Below, in pieces: positions 1 to 7,202 of a DNA stretch of 47,408 nt. Within the stretch, counting starts at the first letter, position 1; every line of letters starts with the position of its first letter. This DNA comes from Actinomycetes bacterium. Lineage in GTDB: Bacteria; Actinomycetota; Acidimicrobiia; Acidimicrobiales; RAAP-2. The position numbers and the translations under genes are program-made. The stretch covers positions 1 to 47,408 of the forward strand of contig JAKBNI010000006.1 in NCBI GenBank assembly GCA_021831125.1. The letters are read 5' to 3'. The notes below the pieces were generated by a model. The model saw only the letters and a program-made list of their open reading frames with translations. It had not been told where the DNA came from and did not search any database.

Positions 1-116
1 CCCACGGCCTGGACCTCGCCCTGACGGCCGCGGGCATCCTCATGTTGGTGTCGGCGGTCATCGCCGACTGGACTGGGTCGAGCGACCACCGGCCGCTCGT
101 CGAGGTCGACCCCTAG
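1..116 (+). CDS. C-terminal fragment of a probable membrane protein (5' end outside window)
   Basis: The frame beginning at base 3 is open from the left edge to a TAG at 114-116. It encodes about 37 residues: a hydrophobic stretch of about 17 residues (LALTAAGILMLVSAVIA) followed by a short polar tail ending in VEVDP. This looks like the last transmembrane helix and cytosolic tail of a transporter, possibly of the MFS type like the exporter at 1677, but the fragment is too short to assign. Its TAG shares the palindromic CTAG with the TAG of the convergent MarR gene, so the two coding regions overlap by 4 bases. Confidence 0.55.
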   Translation, partial: HGLDLALTAAGILMLVSAVIADWTGSSDHRPLVEVDP

Positions 117-580
117 GGGGCCGAGCGGCGCTCGGCGCGCAAGGACGCGTCGATGCCGTCGTTCAGCCGGGACAGCAGTCGGGTGAGCGCCGTGACGTCG
201 TCGGCGCTCCACTCCTCGCACAGCCGCGCGAGGGCGCGAGAGCGCCGGGCCTCGCGCCGGGCGAGGGCGCGACGGCCCCGCGCCGTCGCCGAGAGCAGGG
301 CCGCGCGCCCGTCACCCGGGTCGGGCCGTGTCGCGAGCAGGCCCGCGGCGACCATCTGGGCGACGTAGCGGCTGATCGACGCCTTGGTCACGTGGAGCCG
401 GTCGGCGAGCCCCGAGGCGCGGATCTCCCCGGCGTCGGCCACCTCGCGCAGGATCTCGAGTTGGAGGGGCCCCTCGGAGGAGTCCAGGTGCTGGCGCAAC
501 GGGCTCAGCAGCTGCCCTCGGCGCAGCCGTCCCCACTCGCGCTCGAGCGTCGTCGCCGCGGACCCGGTCTCTTCCGCCAC
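113..580 (-). CDS. MarR family transcriptional regulator
   Basis: The 155-residue product has the size and layout of MarR regulators: an N-terminal dimerisation helix, a winged helix-turn-helix at about residues 38-100 (recognition helix around VTKASISRYV, wing tip DPGDGR at about 87-92), and a C-terminal helix. MarR proteins are usually dimeric ligand-responsive repressors. The GTG start at 580 is preferred because a TACTCT element lies exactly 6 nt upstream (592-587), which suggests a leaderless transcript. The divergent neighbour is a dienelactone hydrolase operon. The perfect inverted repeat at 599-617 between them is the likely operator for both. The inducer is unknown. An aromatic acid or lactone is plausible from the target genes. 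Confidence 0.88.
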   Translation of the reverse strand: MAEETGSAATTLEREWGRLRRGQLLSPLRQHLDSSEGPLQLEILREVADAGEIRASGLADRLHVTKASISRYVAQMVAAGLLATRPDPGDGRAALLSATARGRRALARREARRSRALARLCEEWSADDVTALTRLLSRLNDGIDASLRAERRSAP

Positions 581-586
581 GGTGCT

Positions 587-617
587 AGAGTACCACGATA
601 GTTACAAAGCGTAACTA
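587..617. promoter_or_regulatory. MarR operator with leaderless promoter of the MarR gene
   Basis: A perfect inverted repeat, TAGTTAC-N5-GTAACTA, spans 599-617 (7-bp arms, 5-nt spacer). It sits in the divergent gap between the MarR gene and the dienelactone hydrolase gene. On the minus strand the TACTCT at 592-587 fits a -10 element, with the MarR GTG 6 nt further on, so the palindrome falls across the -35 region of that promoter. Its size and symmetry suit a MarR dimer. No other palindrome was seen in this gap. Confidence 0.7.
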
Positions 618-664
618 ATCGCCACGGCCCCGGCCGTGCGCAACGCCGCCCGAAAGGACAACGC

Positions 665-1405
665 GTGACCCACAACCTCAGCGCCGAGACCATCACCCTC
701 GTGAGTCACAACGGCGACGAGATCGAGGCCTACCAGGCCGTTCCGACCGACGTCGAGCGCGCCGGGTCGGTCGTCGTGATCCACCACATGCCCGGCTACG
801 ACGAGGCCACCAAGGAGATCGTGCGGAAGTTCGCCGCGAACGGCTACCACGCCCTGATGCCGAACCTCTACCACCGCGTGGCCCCCGGCGCCGCCCCCGA
901 CGACGCCGCGGCGACCGCGCGCAACCTCGGCGGGGTGCCCGACGAGCAGCTCGTGGGCGACGTCGCCGGCGCGATGACGCACCTGAAGGCCCTGGCGACC
1001 TCGAACGGGAAGGTCGCCTCGATCGGCTACTGCTCGGGGGGACGCCAGTCCTTCCTCGCGGGATGCCGGCTCCCGCTCGACGGCGTCATCGACTGCTACG
1101 GCGCCTTCGTGGCGGTCGACCCGCCCTCGGAGTTCCCCCTCAAGGTCAAGGCCGTCATCGGCGAGGCCGGGAACCTCTCCGCGCCCCTCCTCGGCCTCTT
1201 CGGCGCCGAGGACACCTACCCCTCCCCCGAGCAGAACGACGCGCTGGCCGCGGCGCTCACGGCCGCCGGCAAGGAGTTCACCTTCAAGACCTACGAGGGA
1301 GCCGCCCACGCGTTCTTCGCCGTGGACCGGCCCTCGTACCGGCCGGAGGTGGCCACGGAGGCCTGGGGCGAGGTCTTCGCCTTCCTCGCGCGGACGCTTC
1401 GCTGA
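665..1405 (+). CDS. Dienelactone hydrolase family protein
   Basis: This 246-residue alpha/beta hydrolase has the DLH signature: nucleophile Cys123 in GYCSGG, a probable acid Asp183 in GAEDTY, and His215 in GAAHAFF. Bacterial carboxymethylenebutenolidases have nearly the same length and also carry the nucleophile at position 123. Such enzymes open dienelactones in chlorocatechol degradation, but many paralogues act on other esters or lactones, so the substrate is not assigned. The GTG start at 665 follows an AAAGGA ribosome-binding site. The gene is first of a three-gene operon (1-bp TGATG overlap with the next gene) and is divergent from, and probably controlled by, the MarR regulator. No other aromatic-ring genes are nearby, so a detoxification role coupled to the downstream exporter is possible. 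Confidence 0.85.
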   Translation: MTHNLSAETITLVSHNGDEIEAYQAVPTDVERAGSVVVIHHMPGYDEATKEIVRKFAANGYHALMPNLYHRVAPGAAPDDAAATARNLGGVPDEQLVGDVAGAMTHLKALATSNGKVASIGYCSGGRQSFLAGCRLPLDGVIDCYGAFVAVDPPSEFPLKVKAVIGEAGNLSAPLLGLFGAEDTYPSPEQNDALAAALTAAGKEFTFKTYEGAAHAFFAVDRPSYRPEVATEAWGEVFAFLARTLR

Positions 1406-1680
1406 TGTGCACCTACCAGACCGAACGTCTCAGCGTTCGCGCGAGCGGCAAGACCGCGGAGGGCTGGGCGCGGCTCACCGACGCCACGGTCTACTTCGAC
1501 CATCCCGTCCACTTCCCCGCGGGGCACGCCCTGATGATCGACGTCATGAACCCCGCGAAGGGCCCGAGTGCCCGCGTCGCCCTTGAGCTCGACGCCGAGA
1601 GCGCCCGCGCGCTGGCCGCCGCGATCGTGCGGGCCCTCGACAGCGTCCCCGACGAGCTGCGCGGCGAACTCGCCTCGTGA
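1405..1680 (+). CDS. Small conserved protein (resembles DUF6295)
   Basis: The 91-residue protein begins MCTYQTERL and contains ATVYFDHPVHFPAGH and GPSARVALELDAESA, a pattern I recall from a small actinobacterial family of unknown function (DUF6295, from memory). It has no signal peptide or membrane segment and is probably cytosolic. Its ATG overlaps the TGA of the dienelactone hydrolase by one base, and its own TGA overlaps the GTG of the exporter gene (GTGA), so all three are probably translationally coupled. A Cys at position 2 and several His residues are present, but I see no known catalytic motif. Function is unknown. Tight coupling suggests it works with the hydrolase. Confidence 0.75.
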   Translation: MCTYQTERLSVRASGKTAEGWARLTDATVYFDHPVHFPAGHALMIDVMNPAKGPSARVALELDAESARALAAAIVRALDSVPDELRGELAS

Positions 1681-3407
1681 GCGTCGCGGCGGCCCGTCGC
1701 GACCCGTCGGTCCGGCCCCGGTCGGATCGCTACAAGTGGCTGGTCCTGTCGAACACGACCCTCGGGGTCCTCATGGCCACGATCGACACCTCGATCGTGC
1801 TCATCGCGCTCCCCGACGTGTTCGACGGGATCCGCATCGACCCCTTGGCCCCGGGCAACACCTTCTACCTGCTCTGGATGATTCTGGGCTTCATGATCGT
1901 CACCTCGGTGCTCGTGGTGAGCCTCGGGCGCCTGGGCGACATGCTGGGGCGGGTCAAGATGTACAACCTCGGCTTCGTCGTCTACACCTTCTTCTCCCTC
2001 CTGCTCTCGATCACCTGGTTCTCCGGGACGGCCGCGGCGATCTGGCTCGTCGTGATGCGGCTCTTCCAGGGGGTCGGCGCGGCCTTCCTCATCGCGAACT
2101 CCGCGGCGATCCTGACCGACGCCTTCCCCGAGCACCAGCGAGGGATGGCCCTCGGCATCAACCAGATCGCCGGCATCGCGGGCAGCTTCATCGGCCTGGT
2201 GCTGGGGGGCCTGCTCGGCCCGATCCAGTGGCGGCTCATCTTCATCATCTCGGTGCCGATCGGGATCTTCGGCTCGATCTGGGCCTACCTCCAGCTGCGC
2301 GAGATCCCCGGGCGCAAGGACCACCACGTCGACTGGGCCGGCAACCTCACCTTCGCCCTCGGGCTGGTCGCCCTCATGGTCGGGATCACCTACGGCATCC
2401 AGCCCTACGGCGGCCACGAGATGGGCTGGACCAGCCCCCTGGTCGACGGGTCACTGGCCCTCGGGCTGGCCAGCCTCGCGGCCTTCGCCCGGCTCGAGCG
2501 GCGCTCGGCGGACCCGATGTTCCGCCTGGCGCTCTTTCGCATCCGGGCCTTCAGCGCCGGGTCGATCTCCACCCTGCTCGCCGCGACGGGCCGGGGCGGC
2601 CTCATGTTCACCATGGTCATCTGGCTCCAGGGGATCTGGCTGCCCCTGCACGGCTACAGCTTCGCCTCGACCCCCCTGTGGGCCGGCATCGCCCTCTTGC
2701 CCCTCACGGCCGGGTTCCTGCTGGCCGGGCCCCTGTGCGGCTACCTCTCGGACCGCTACGGCTCGCGCAACTTCACCGTCGGGGGCATGATTGGCTCGAC
2801 GATCTCGTTCCTCGCACTCGAGACGCTGCCCGCCGACTTCCCCTACCTCGCCTTCGGCGCCCTGTTGCTGTTGAACGGACTGTCCATGGGGGCCTTCTCG
2901 GCTCCCAACCGGGCCAGCGTGATGAACGCCCTACCGGCCGAGCACCGCGGCGTCGGCTCGGGGATGAACTCGACCTTCCAGAACTCGGGCCAGGTGCTGT
3001 CGATCGGGATCTTCTTCACCCTCATGATCATCGGGCTCTCGCGGACCCTGCCGCCCGCGCTGCGCGCGGGCCTCGTCGCCCGGGGCGTCCCCGCCGGGGT
3101 CGCGGCCCACGTCGCCGGCCTGCCCCCCGTGACGACGCTCTTCGCCTCCTTCCTCGGCTACAACCCGATGGCCAAGCTCCTCGGGCCCCGGGTGCTCGCC
3201 TCGTTGCCGGCGGGGGCCCGCCACGCGATCGTCGGGCGCCGGTTCTTTCCCGACATCATCCAGCGGGCCTTCGTGACCGGCCTGCACCCGGCGCTTGACT
3301 TCGCCGCCGCCATCTGCGCGATCGCGGCGGTCACGTCCTGGCTGCGCGGCTCGTATCGCCCGTCGGGCCCGAGCGCGCGCGGCACCGAGGCGCTCGTCGT
3401 CGACTGA
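1677..3407 (+). CDS. MFS transporter, DHA2 (14-TM drug exporter) family
   Basis: The 576-residue protein starts at GTG 1677, overlapping the previous stop as GTGA. It has about 14 hydrophobic segments. The conserved loop 2-3 motif appears as GRLGDMLGR, and the first helix region carries MATIDTSIVLIALPDV, matching the LDxTIVNVALP motif of the EmrB/QacA (DHA2) group. These proteins export drugs or metabolites by proton antiport. Position at the end of a MarR-controlled operon fits efflux of the compound sensed by MarR or processed by the hydrolase. The C-terminal part has a long loop (around residues 450-530) between helices, somewhat larger than usual. The substrate cannot be read from sequence. 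Confidence 0.87.
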   Translation: MSVAAARRDPSVRPRSDRYKWLVLSNTTLGVLMATIDTSIVLIALPDVFDGIRIDPLAPGNTFYLLWMILGFMIVTSVLVVSLGRLGDMLGRVKMYNLGFVVYTFFSLLLSITWFSGTAAAIWLVVMRLFQGVGAAFLIANSAAILTDAFPEHQRGMALGINQIAGIAGSFIGLVLGGLLGPIQWRLIFIISVPIGIFGSIWAYLQLREIPGRKDHHVDWAGNLTFALGLVALMVGITYGIQPYGGHEMGWTSPLVDGSLALGLASLAAFARLERRSADPMFRLALFRIRAFSAGSISTLLAATGRGGLMFTMVIWLQGIWLPLHGYSFASTPLWAGIALLPLTAGFLLAGPLCGYLSDRYGSRNFTVGGMIGSTISFLALETLPADFPYLAFGALLLLNGLSMGAFSAPNRASVMNALPAEHRGVGSGMNSTFQNSGQVLSIGIFFTLMIIGLSRTLPPALRAGLVARGVPAGVAAHVAGLPPVTTLFASFLGYNPMAKLLGPRVLASLPAGARHAIVGRRFFPDIIQRAFVTGLHPALDFAAAICAIAAVTSWLRGSYRPSGPSARGTEALVVD

Positions 3408-3408
3408 C

Positions 3409-3921
3409 TCAGCGGGCGTGGCGGCCCCGGGCGACCGGGGCGAGCACGGTGAGAGAGACGTAGGTGACCACCGCGATCACGACGTGCATCCAGACGAGCA
3501 CGACGACGGCCCGCAGTGGCGAGCCGACGTAGAGGAGGTAGGCGTCCGGCACCAGCAGGACCATCGAGACGGCGACCGCCAGGCGCGCGAAGAGCCACTC
3601 CGGGCTCGAGCTGAGCCGGGCCACGAGGGGCCAGCCGACCCCGGCGACGACGACGCCGGCGACGGTCAGGCGGGCGTAGTCGAAGAAGGCGAAGTGCACG
3701 TACCCCCGGGTCGAGGGGTAGAGCGTCGTGCCCAGGCGAACCAGCAGGGCGTCCGCGACGAGCGACGCGACGACCGCCACGACCGTCGCCAGGGCGACCC
3801 GCCCGCCCGACGGTGGACGCGGCGGGCGAAAGTCGACGCGCGCCCAGCGCAGCACCGGGCGGGTCCAGTCGGGTAGGGCGTCGTGGGCCCGGACGAGGAG
3901 TCCGGTGATGCGCACGTCCAT
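3409..3921 (-). CDS. Small integral membrane protein, unknown function
   Basis: The 170-residue product has a charged N-terminus of about 40 residues followed by four clear hydrophobic helices (around residues 41-60, 82-102, 109-128 and 134-158) and ends in RGRHAR. I do not recognise a family or catalytic motif. The ATG at 3921 lacks a Shine-Dalgarno sequence, but a TAGAGT -10-like element (3936-3931) lies 9 nt upstream, so it is probably a separate leaderless transcript. It is convergent with the exporter gene (1 base between the stops) and lies downstream of the E1 beta gene on the same strand. The orientation and the promoter-like element argue against membership of the catabolic operon. 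Confidence 0.7.
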   Translation of the reverse strand: MDVRITGLLVRAHDALPDWTRPVLRWARVDFRPPRPPSGGRVALATVVAVVASLVADALLVRLGTTLYPSTRGYVHFAFFDYARLTVAGVVVAGVGWPLVARLSSSPEWLFARLAVAVSMVLLVPDAYLLYVGSPLRAVVVLVWMHVVIAVVTYVSLTVLAPVARGRHAR

Positions 3922-3928
3922 GGCCGAA

Positions 3929-3956
3929 GGACTCTAGGGAGCCTCCATAAGAGTCC
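3929..3956. promoter_or_regulatory. Inverted repeat and -10 element upstream of the small membrane protein
   Basis: The arms GGACTCT (3929-3935) and AGAGTCC (3950-3956) are perfect 7-bp complements around a 14-nt centre. The left arm contains the minus-strand TAGAGT proposed as -10 for the gene starting at 3921. The repeat could be an operator for that gene or a weak hairpin ending the E1 beta transcript. There is no T-run. Confidence 0.4.
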
Positions 3957-3970
3957 GCTAAGGGCTCGTC

Positions 3971-4948
3971 CTAGGAGTTCATCGCCTTGTGGACGGTGGT
4001 GACGATGCGCTCGACCGACGGCAGGGCCATGTCCTCGAGCGTGTCGGCCGCCGGCAGCGGGATGTGCGGGGTCGTGATGCGCACCACCGGCCCGTCGAGG
4101 TCGAAGAACGCCTCCTCGGCCACGATTGAGGCCACCTCCGCCCCCCAGCCGAGGACCCGCGGGTTCTCCTCCACCGTGAAGAGCCGGCCGGTGGCGGAGG
4201 TCTCGCGCAGGATCGTCTGGGTGTCCAGGGGGATGAGGCTGCGCACGTCGATGACGGTGCAGTCGATGCCCCCCGCCGCCAGCTCCTCGGCCGCCGCCAA
4301 CGTGCGCGGCACCATGAGGCCGAGGGTGGCGATGGTCGCGTCGGTGCCCTGGCGCAGCACCGCCGCGGTGCCGAGCGAGTCGACGATCTCGCCCTCGGGG
4401 ACCTCGCCCTTGGTCGGGTAGAGGGCCTTGGACTCGAGGAAGACGACCGGGTCGTCGTCGCGCACCGCCGCCGCCATCAGCCCGATGACGTCACGCGGGC
4501 TCGAGGGCACGACCACCTTGAGCCCGGGGATCATCATCGCCCAGTTCTCGACGCTCTGGGAGTGCTGGGCGCCGAAGCGCAGACCGCCGCCGTTGCCCGA
4601 GCGGATGACCAGCGGGAAGCTCATCTGCCCGTTGGTCATGTAGCGCGACTTGGCGATCTCGTTGGCGACGATGTCCCAGCACACGGCGAAGAAGTCCGCG
4701 AACATGATCTCGGCGATCGGCCGCAGACCGGTCATGGCCGCGCCCATCGCCGCGCCCAGGATGGCCTGCTCGCTGATGGGCGTGTCGCGCACCCGGACCG
4801 GCCCGAACTCCTCGAAGAGCCCGACGGTGCCCTTGAACACCCCGCCGGCGGCCCCGACGTCCTCACCGAGGAAGAGCACCGACTCGTCTCGGCGCATCTC
4901 CTGGGCGATGCCGCGGGCGATCGCCTCTCTGTAGGTCAGTTCCGCCAT
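3971..4948 (-). CDS. 2-oxoacid dehydrogenase E1 component, beta subunit
   Basis: The 325-residue protein is a typical E1 beta: the N-terminal pyrimidine-binding fold begins MAELTYREAI, GEDVG lies at about residues 29-33, and the C-terminal domain carries TVEENPRVLGWGAEVASIV. Together with the alpha subunit it forms the thiamine diphosphate-dependent E1 that decarboxylates a 2-oxoacid and acylates the lipoyl group of E2. The ATG at 4948 lies 12 bases inside the end of the alpha gene (13-nt overlap), a common coupled arrangement. I reject an upstream in-frame extension because it would run through most of the alpha C-terminus. The pair resembles pyruvate, acetoin and branched-chain enzymes about equally, so the substrate is open. 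It is the last gene of the minus-strand livK operon. Confidence 0.92.
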   Translation of the reverse strand: MAELTYREAIARGIAQEMRRDESVLFLGEDVGAAGGVFKGTVGLFEEFGPVRVRDTPISEQAILGAAMGAAMTGLRPIAEIMFADFFAVCWDIVANEIAKSRYMTNGQMSFPLVIRSGNGGGLRFGAQHSQSVENWAMMIPGLKVVVPSSPRDVIGLMAAAVRDDDPVVFLESKALYPTKGEVPEGEIVDSLGTAAVLRQGTDATIATLGLMVPRTLAAAEELAAGGIDCTVIDVRSLIPLDTQTILRETSATGRLFTVEENPRVLGWGAEVASIVAEEAFFDLDGPVVRITTPHIPLPAADTLEDMALPSVERIVTTVHKAMNS

Positions 4949-5946
4949 TCGGCACCTCCATTGGCCCAGACGTCTTTCATCAACAGGTCCTCGCCGGGCG
5001 CCGCGCCCGCCTTGGCCGCCTCGGTGGCCGCCTCGACCTCGGCGTCGACCTCGGCCTCGATGCGCGCGAGGGCGGACTCGTCGACCCCGAGCTCGAGGAG
5101 CCGAGTGCGATAGCGCGAGACCGGGTCGCGCTCGGCCGACTTCCACAGCGCCACCTCCTCGTCGGGTCGGTACTTTCCGGGATCGGCCCGTGAGTGGCCC
5201 CCGTGACGGTAGGTCTCGGCCTCGATCAGGCTCGGCCCCTCGCCGGCGCGGGCGCGCTCGACGGCGGCGCGCGCCACCTCGTAGACGGCGTCGGCGTCGT
5301 TGCCGTCGACCAGGATCGGCTCGAGGCCGTAGGCGGCGGCACGGTCGGCCGCCGGGCGGGCCACCGCGGTCACCTCCGAGGTCCGGGTGTACTCCATGTA
5401 CAGGTTGTTCTCGCAGATGAACACGACCGGCAGCTTCCAGATGGCCGCGAAGTTGAGCGCCTCGTGGAAGGCCCCGATGTTGACGGTCCCGTCGCCGAAG
5501 AAGACCACCGCCACCTGGTCGGTCCCCCGGTACTGGGCGCTCCAGGCCGCCCCGCAGGCGATCGGCAGGTGGGCGCCGATGATCGCGTAGCTGCCCATCA
5601 CCCCGTGCTCCACGCTGGTGAGGTGCATGGACCCGCCCTTGCCGGCCATGAGCCCGTTCGCTCGGCCCATCAGCTCGGCGAAGACGGGGGTCATGGCGAC
5701 CCCCCGTGCGAGGGTGTGGGCGTGGCCGCGGTACGTGGCGAAGGTCCAGTCGTCGGGCCGCATCGCCGCGGCGACACCGGCGGCGATCGCCTCTTGGCCG
5801 ATGGAGAGGTGGCTGGTCCCCTTGACGTAGTTCTCCAAGAAGAGGTCGTAGGCGCGGGTCTCGAAGCGGCGCAGCGCGACCTGGCTGCGGTAGAGCTCGA
5901 GCTTGAAGTCCACGTCGTGGACGGGAGAGGCCTCGGTCGTCGTCAT
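4936..5946 (-). CDS. 2-oxoacid dehydrogenase E1 component, alpha subunit
   Basis: The 336-residue protein has the thiamine diphosphate motif GDG at 151-153 followed by the conserved EALNFAAIWKLPVVF segment and the NN pair at 180-181. It also carries GKGGSMH near residues 102-108 and a C-terminal RHGGHSRADPGKYR phosphorylation-loop-like region. These features place it in the AcoA/PdhA/BkdA group that decarboxylates 2-oxoacids. The ATG at 5946 follows a strong GGAGG site, and its stop lies only 8 bases downstream of the M24 gene start in the opposite sense of the operon order: the M24 gene precedes it with an 8-bp gap. The matching E2 is not in this operon but at 14111 on the other strand. No E3 is seen in the window. 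Confidence 0.92.
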   Translation of the reverse strand: MTTTEASPVHDVDFKLELYRSQVALRRFETRAYDLFLENYVKGTSHLSIGQEAIAAGVAAAMRPDDWTFATYRGHAHTLARGVAMTPVFAELMGRANGLMAGKGGSMHLTSVEHGVMGSYAIIGAHLPIACGAAWSAQYRGTDQVAVVFFGDGTVNIGAFHEALNFAAIWKLPVVFICENNLYMEYTRTSEVTAVARPAADRAAAYGLEPILVDGNDADAVYEVARAAVERARAGEGPSLIEAETYRHGGHSRADPGKYRPDEEVALWKSAERDPVSRYRTRLLELGVDESALARIEAEVDAEVEAATEAAKAGAAPGEDLLMKDVWANGGAEWRN

Positions 5947-5954
5947 GTTCCCTC

Positions 5955-7202
5955 CTAGTACTTGTTCGCGATCATCAGCTCTTGGGCCGGGAAGTGGGTC
6001 AGGACCGCCGGGCCCTCGGGGGTGACCACGACCTCCTCCTCGATCCGGGCCGCCGACACCCCGTCGCTGGCCGGGCAGTAGGTCTCGAGGGCGAACACCA
6101 TCCCGACCTGCAGTTCTACCGGCTCGGTGAGGCTGTTGAGCCGACTGATGATGGGCCGCTCGTGCAGGCCCAGCCCGAGCCCGTGGCCGAACTGGAGGCC
6201 GAAGGCGGCCATCTCGTCGGCGAAGCCGAACGACGTCGCCTCGGGCCAGGCCCGGGCGATGACGTCGGTCGTCACCCCGGGCTTGACGAGGTCGATGGCG
6301 GCGTCCATCCACTCGCGGGCCCGGGCGTAGGCGTCGCGCTGGGGGCCGGTCGAGCTGCCGACCGACAGGGTGCGGTAGTAGCAGGTCCGGTACCCGTTGA
6401 ACGAGTGGATGATGTCGAAGAAGGCCTGGTCCCCCGGTCGGATGATCCGGTCGGTGAAGTTGTGGGGGTGGGGGTTGCACCGCTCGCCCGAGACGGCGTT
6501 CACCGCCTCCACCTGGTCCGAGCCCATCTCGTAGAGGCGTCGGTTCACGAGCGCCACCATCTCGTTCTCACGGACCCCGGGCTTCAGGGCGTCGAAGACG
6601 TCCTGGTACACCCCGTCGACCATGGCGGCCGCCTGGGAGAGCAGGGTCAGCTCGTCGGGGCTCTTGATCTGGCGCGCGTCGAGCATGATCTGCTGGGCGT
6701 CGCGGACCTGGACGCCGTGGCGCTCGAGCTCAAAGAGGAAGGGCAGTTCGACGATGTCGAGCCCGACGGGCTGGTCGAGGACCCCCGCGTCGGACAGCAG
6801 CCCGACGATCTCGCGCACCGCCGACTCGAAAAGGCCCGCCGAGGGGGCGATCGCCCCGCGCATCCCGAGCATCCCGGCGCGGCAGTTCTCCTTGGCGAGC
6901 CACGGGGCGAACAGCTGGTGGTGGCGCGCCGCCGATCCGAAGTCCCAGAGGATCGGCTCGCCGCCGCGCGGGAGTAGGCAGTAGCGGGTCATCTTGTCCC
7001 CGAGTGCCCCGCCTACCCAGGTCTGGGACACGTAGCGGATGTTGTAGAAGTCGAAGAGCAGGAGCGCCCCGAGGTCGCTGCGCTCGAGGGCCTCGCGGGC
7101 GCGCGCGAGCCGGTAGGCCCGCAGACGTTCGAAGTCCACCCGAGTCTCGAAGTCGACCCCGTGGAACCCCGGCGTGGCGACGACCGGGCCGAACCCCTCC
7201 AT
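5955..7202 (-). CDS. M24 (creatinase/aminopeptidase-fold) hydrolase with altered metal site
   Basis: The 415-residue protein has the N-terminal creatinase-type domain (residues about 20-175) and the C-terminal pita-bread domain of the M24 family. Most dinuclear metal ligands are visible: Asp263 (FFDIIH), His340 (FGHGLGLGLHE), Glu373 (ALETY) and Glu388 (ARIEEE). The second Asp, expected in a DxTRT context, is Cys274 in YRTCYYRT. Members of this family cleave X-Pro peptides, creatine, ectoine and other small C-N compounds, and some have lost metals. The site here suggests a non-peptidase function. The ATG overlaps the stop of the reductase gene by one base (TGATG), so it is coupled within the livK operon. 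Its likely substrate is the imported compound or a product of it. Confidence 0.85.
   Translation of the reverse strand: MEGFGPVVATPGFHGVDFETRVDFERLRAYRLARAREALERSDLGALLLFDFYNIRYVSQTWVGGALGDKMTRYCLLPRGGEPILWDFGSAARHHQLFAPWLAKENCRAGMLGMRGAIAPSAGLFESAVREIVGLLSDAGVLDQPVGLDIVELPFLFELERHGVQVRDAQQIMLDARQIKSPDELTLLSQAAAMVDGVYQDVFDALKPGVRENEMVALVNRRLYEMGSDQVEAVNAVSGERCNPHPHNFTDRIIRPGDQAFFDIIHSFNGYRTCYYRTLSVGSSTGPQRDAYARAREWMDAAIDLVKPGVTTDVIARAWPEATSFGFADEMAAFGLQFGHGLGLGLHERPIISRLNSLTEPVELQVGMVFALETYCPASDGVSAARIEEEVVVTPEGPAVLTHFPAQELMIANKY

Noticed and set aside
602..1309. Long open frame on the minus strand across the dienelactone hydrolase gene
   Set aside because: Its composition is typical of a shadow frame in GC-rich DNA (Gly, Val, Arg, Asp rich, no domain), and the plus-strand gene has full catalytic motifs.
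1063..1680. A longer reading of the small DUF gene starting at 1063
   Set aside because: The extra part is an Arg/Pro-rich out-of-frame reading of the dienelactone hydrolase. ATG 1405 gives the conserved MCTYQ start and a coupled overlap.
3971..5946. Assigning the E1 pair specifically as acetoin dehydrogenase (acoAB)
   Set aside because: No AcoR, AcoX or acetoin genes are present, and the motifs are shared by pyruvate and branched-chain enzymes. The substrate is left open.
5955..7202. Calling the M24 protein a creatinase, ectoine hydrolase or DMSP lyase DddP
   Set aside because: Four of the five metal ligands are kept, unlike creatinase, and no ectoine or DMSP genes are nearby. A specific name is not supported.
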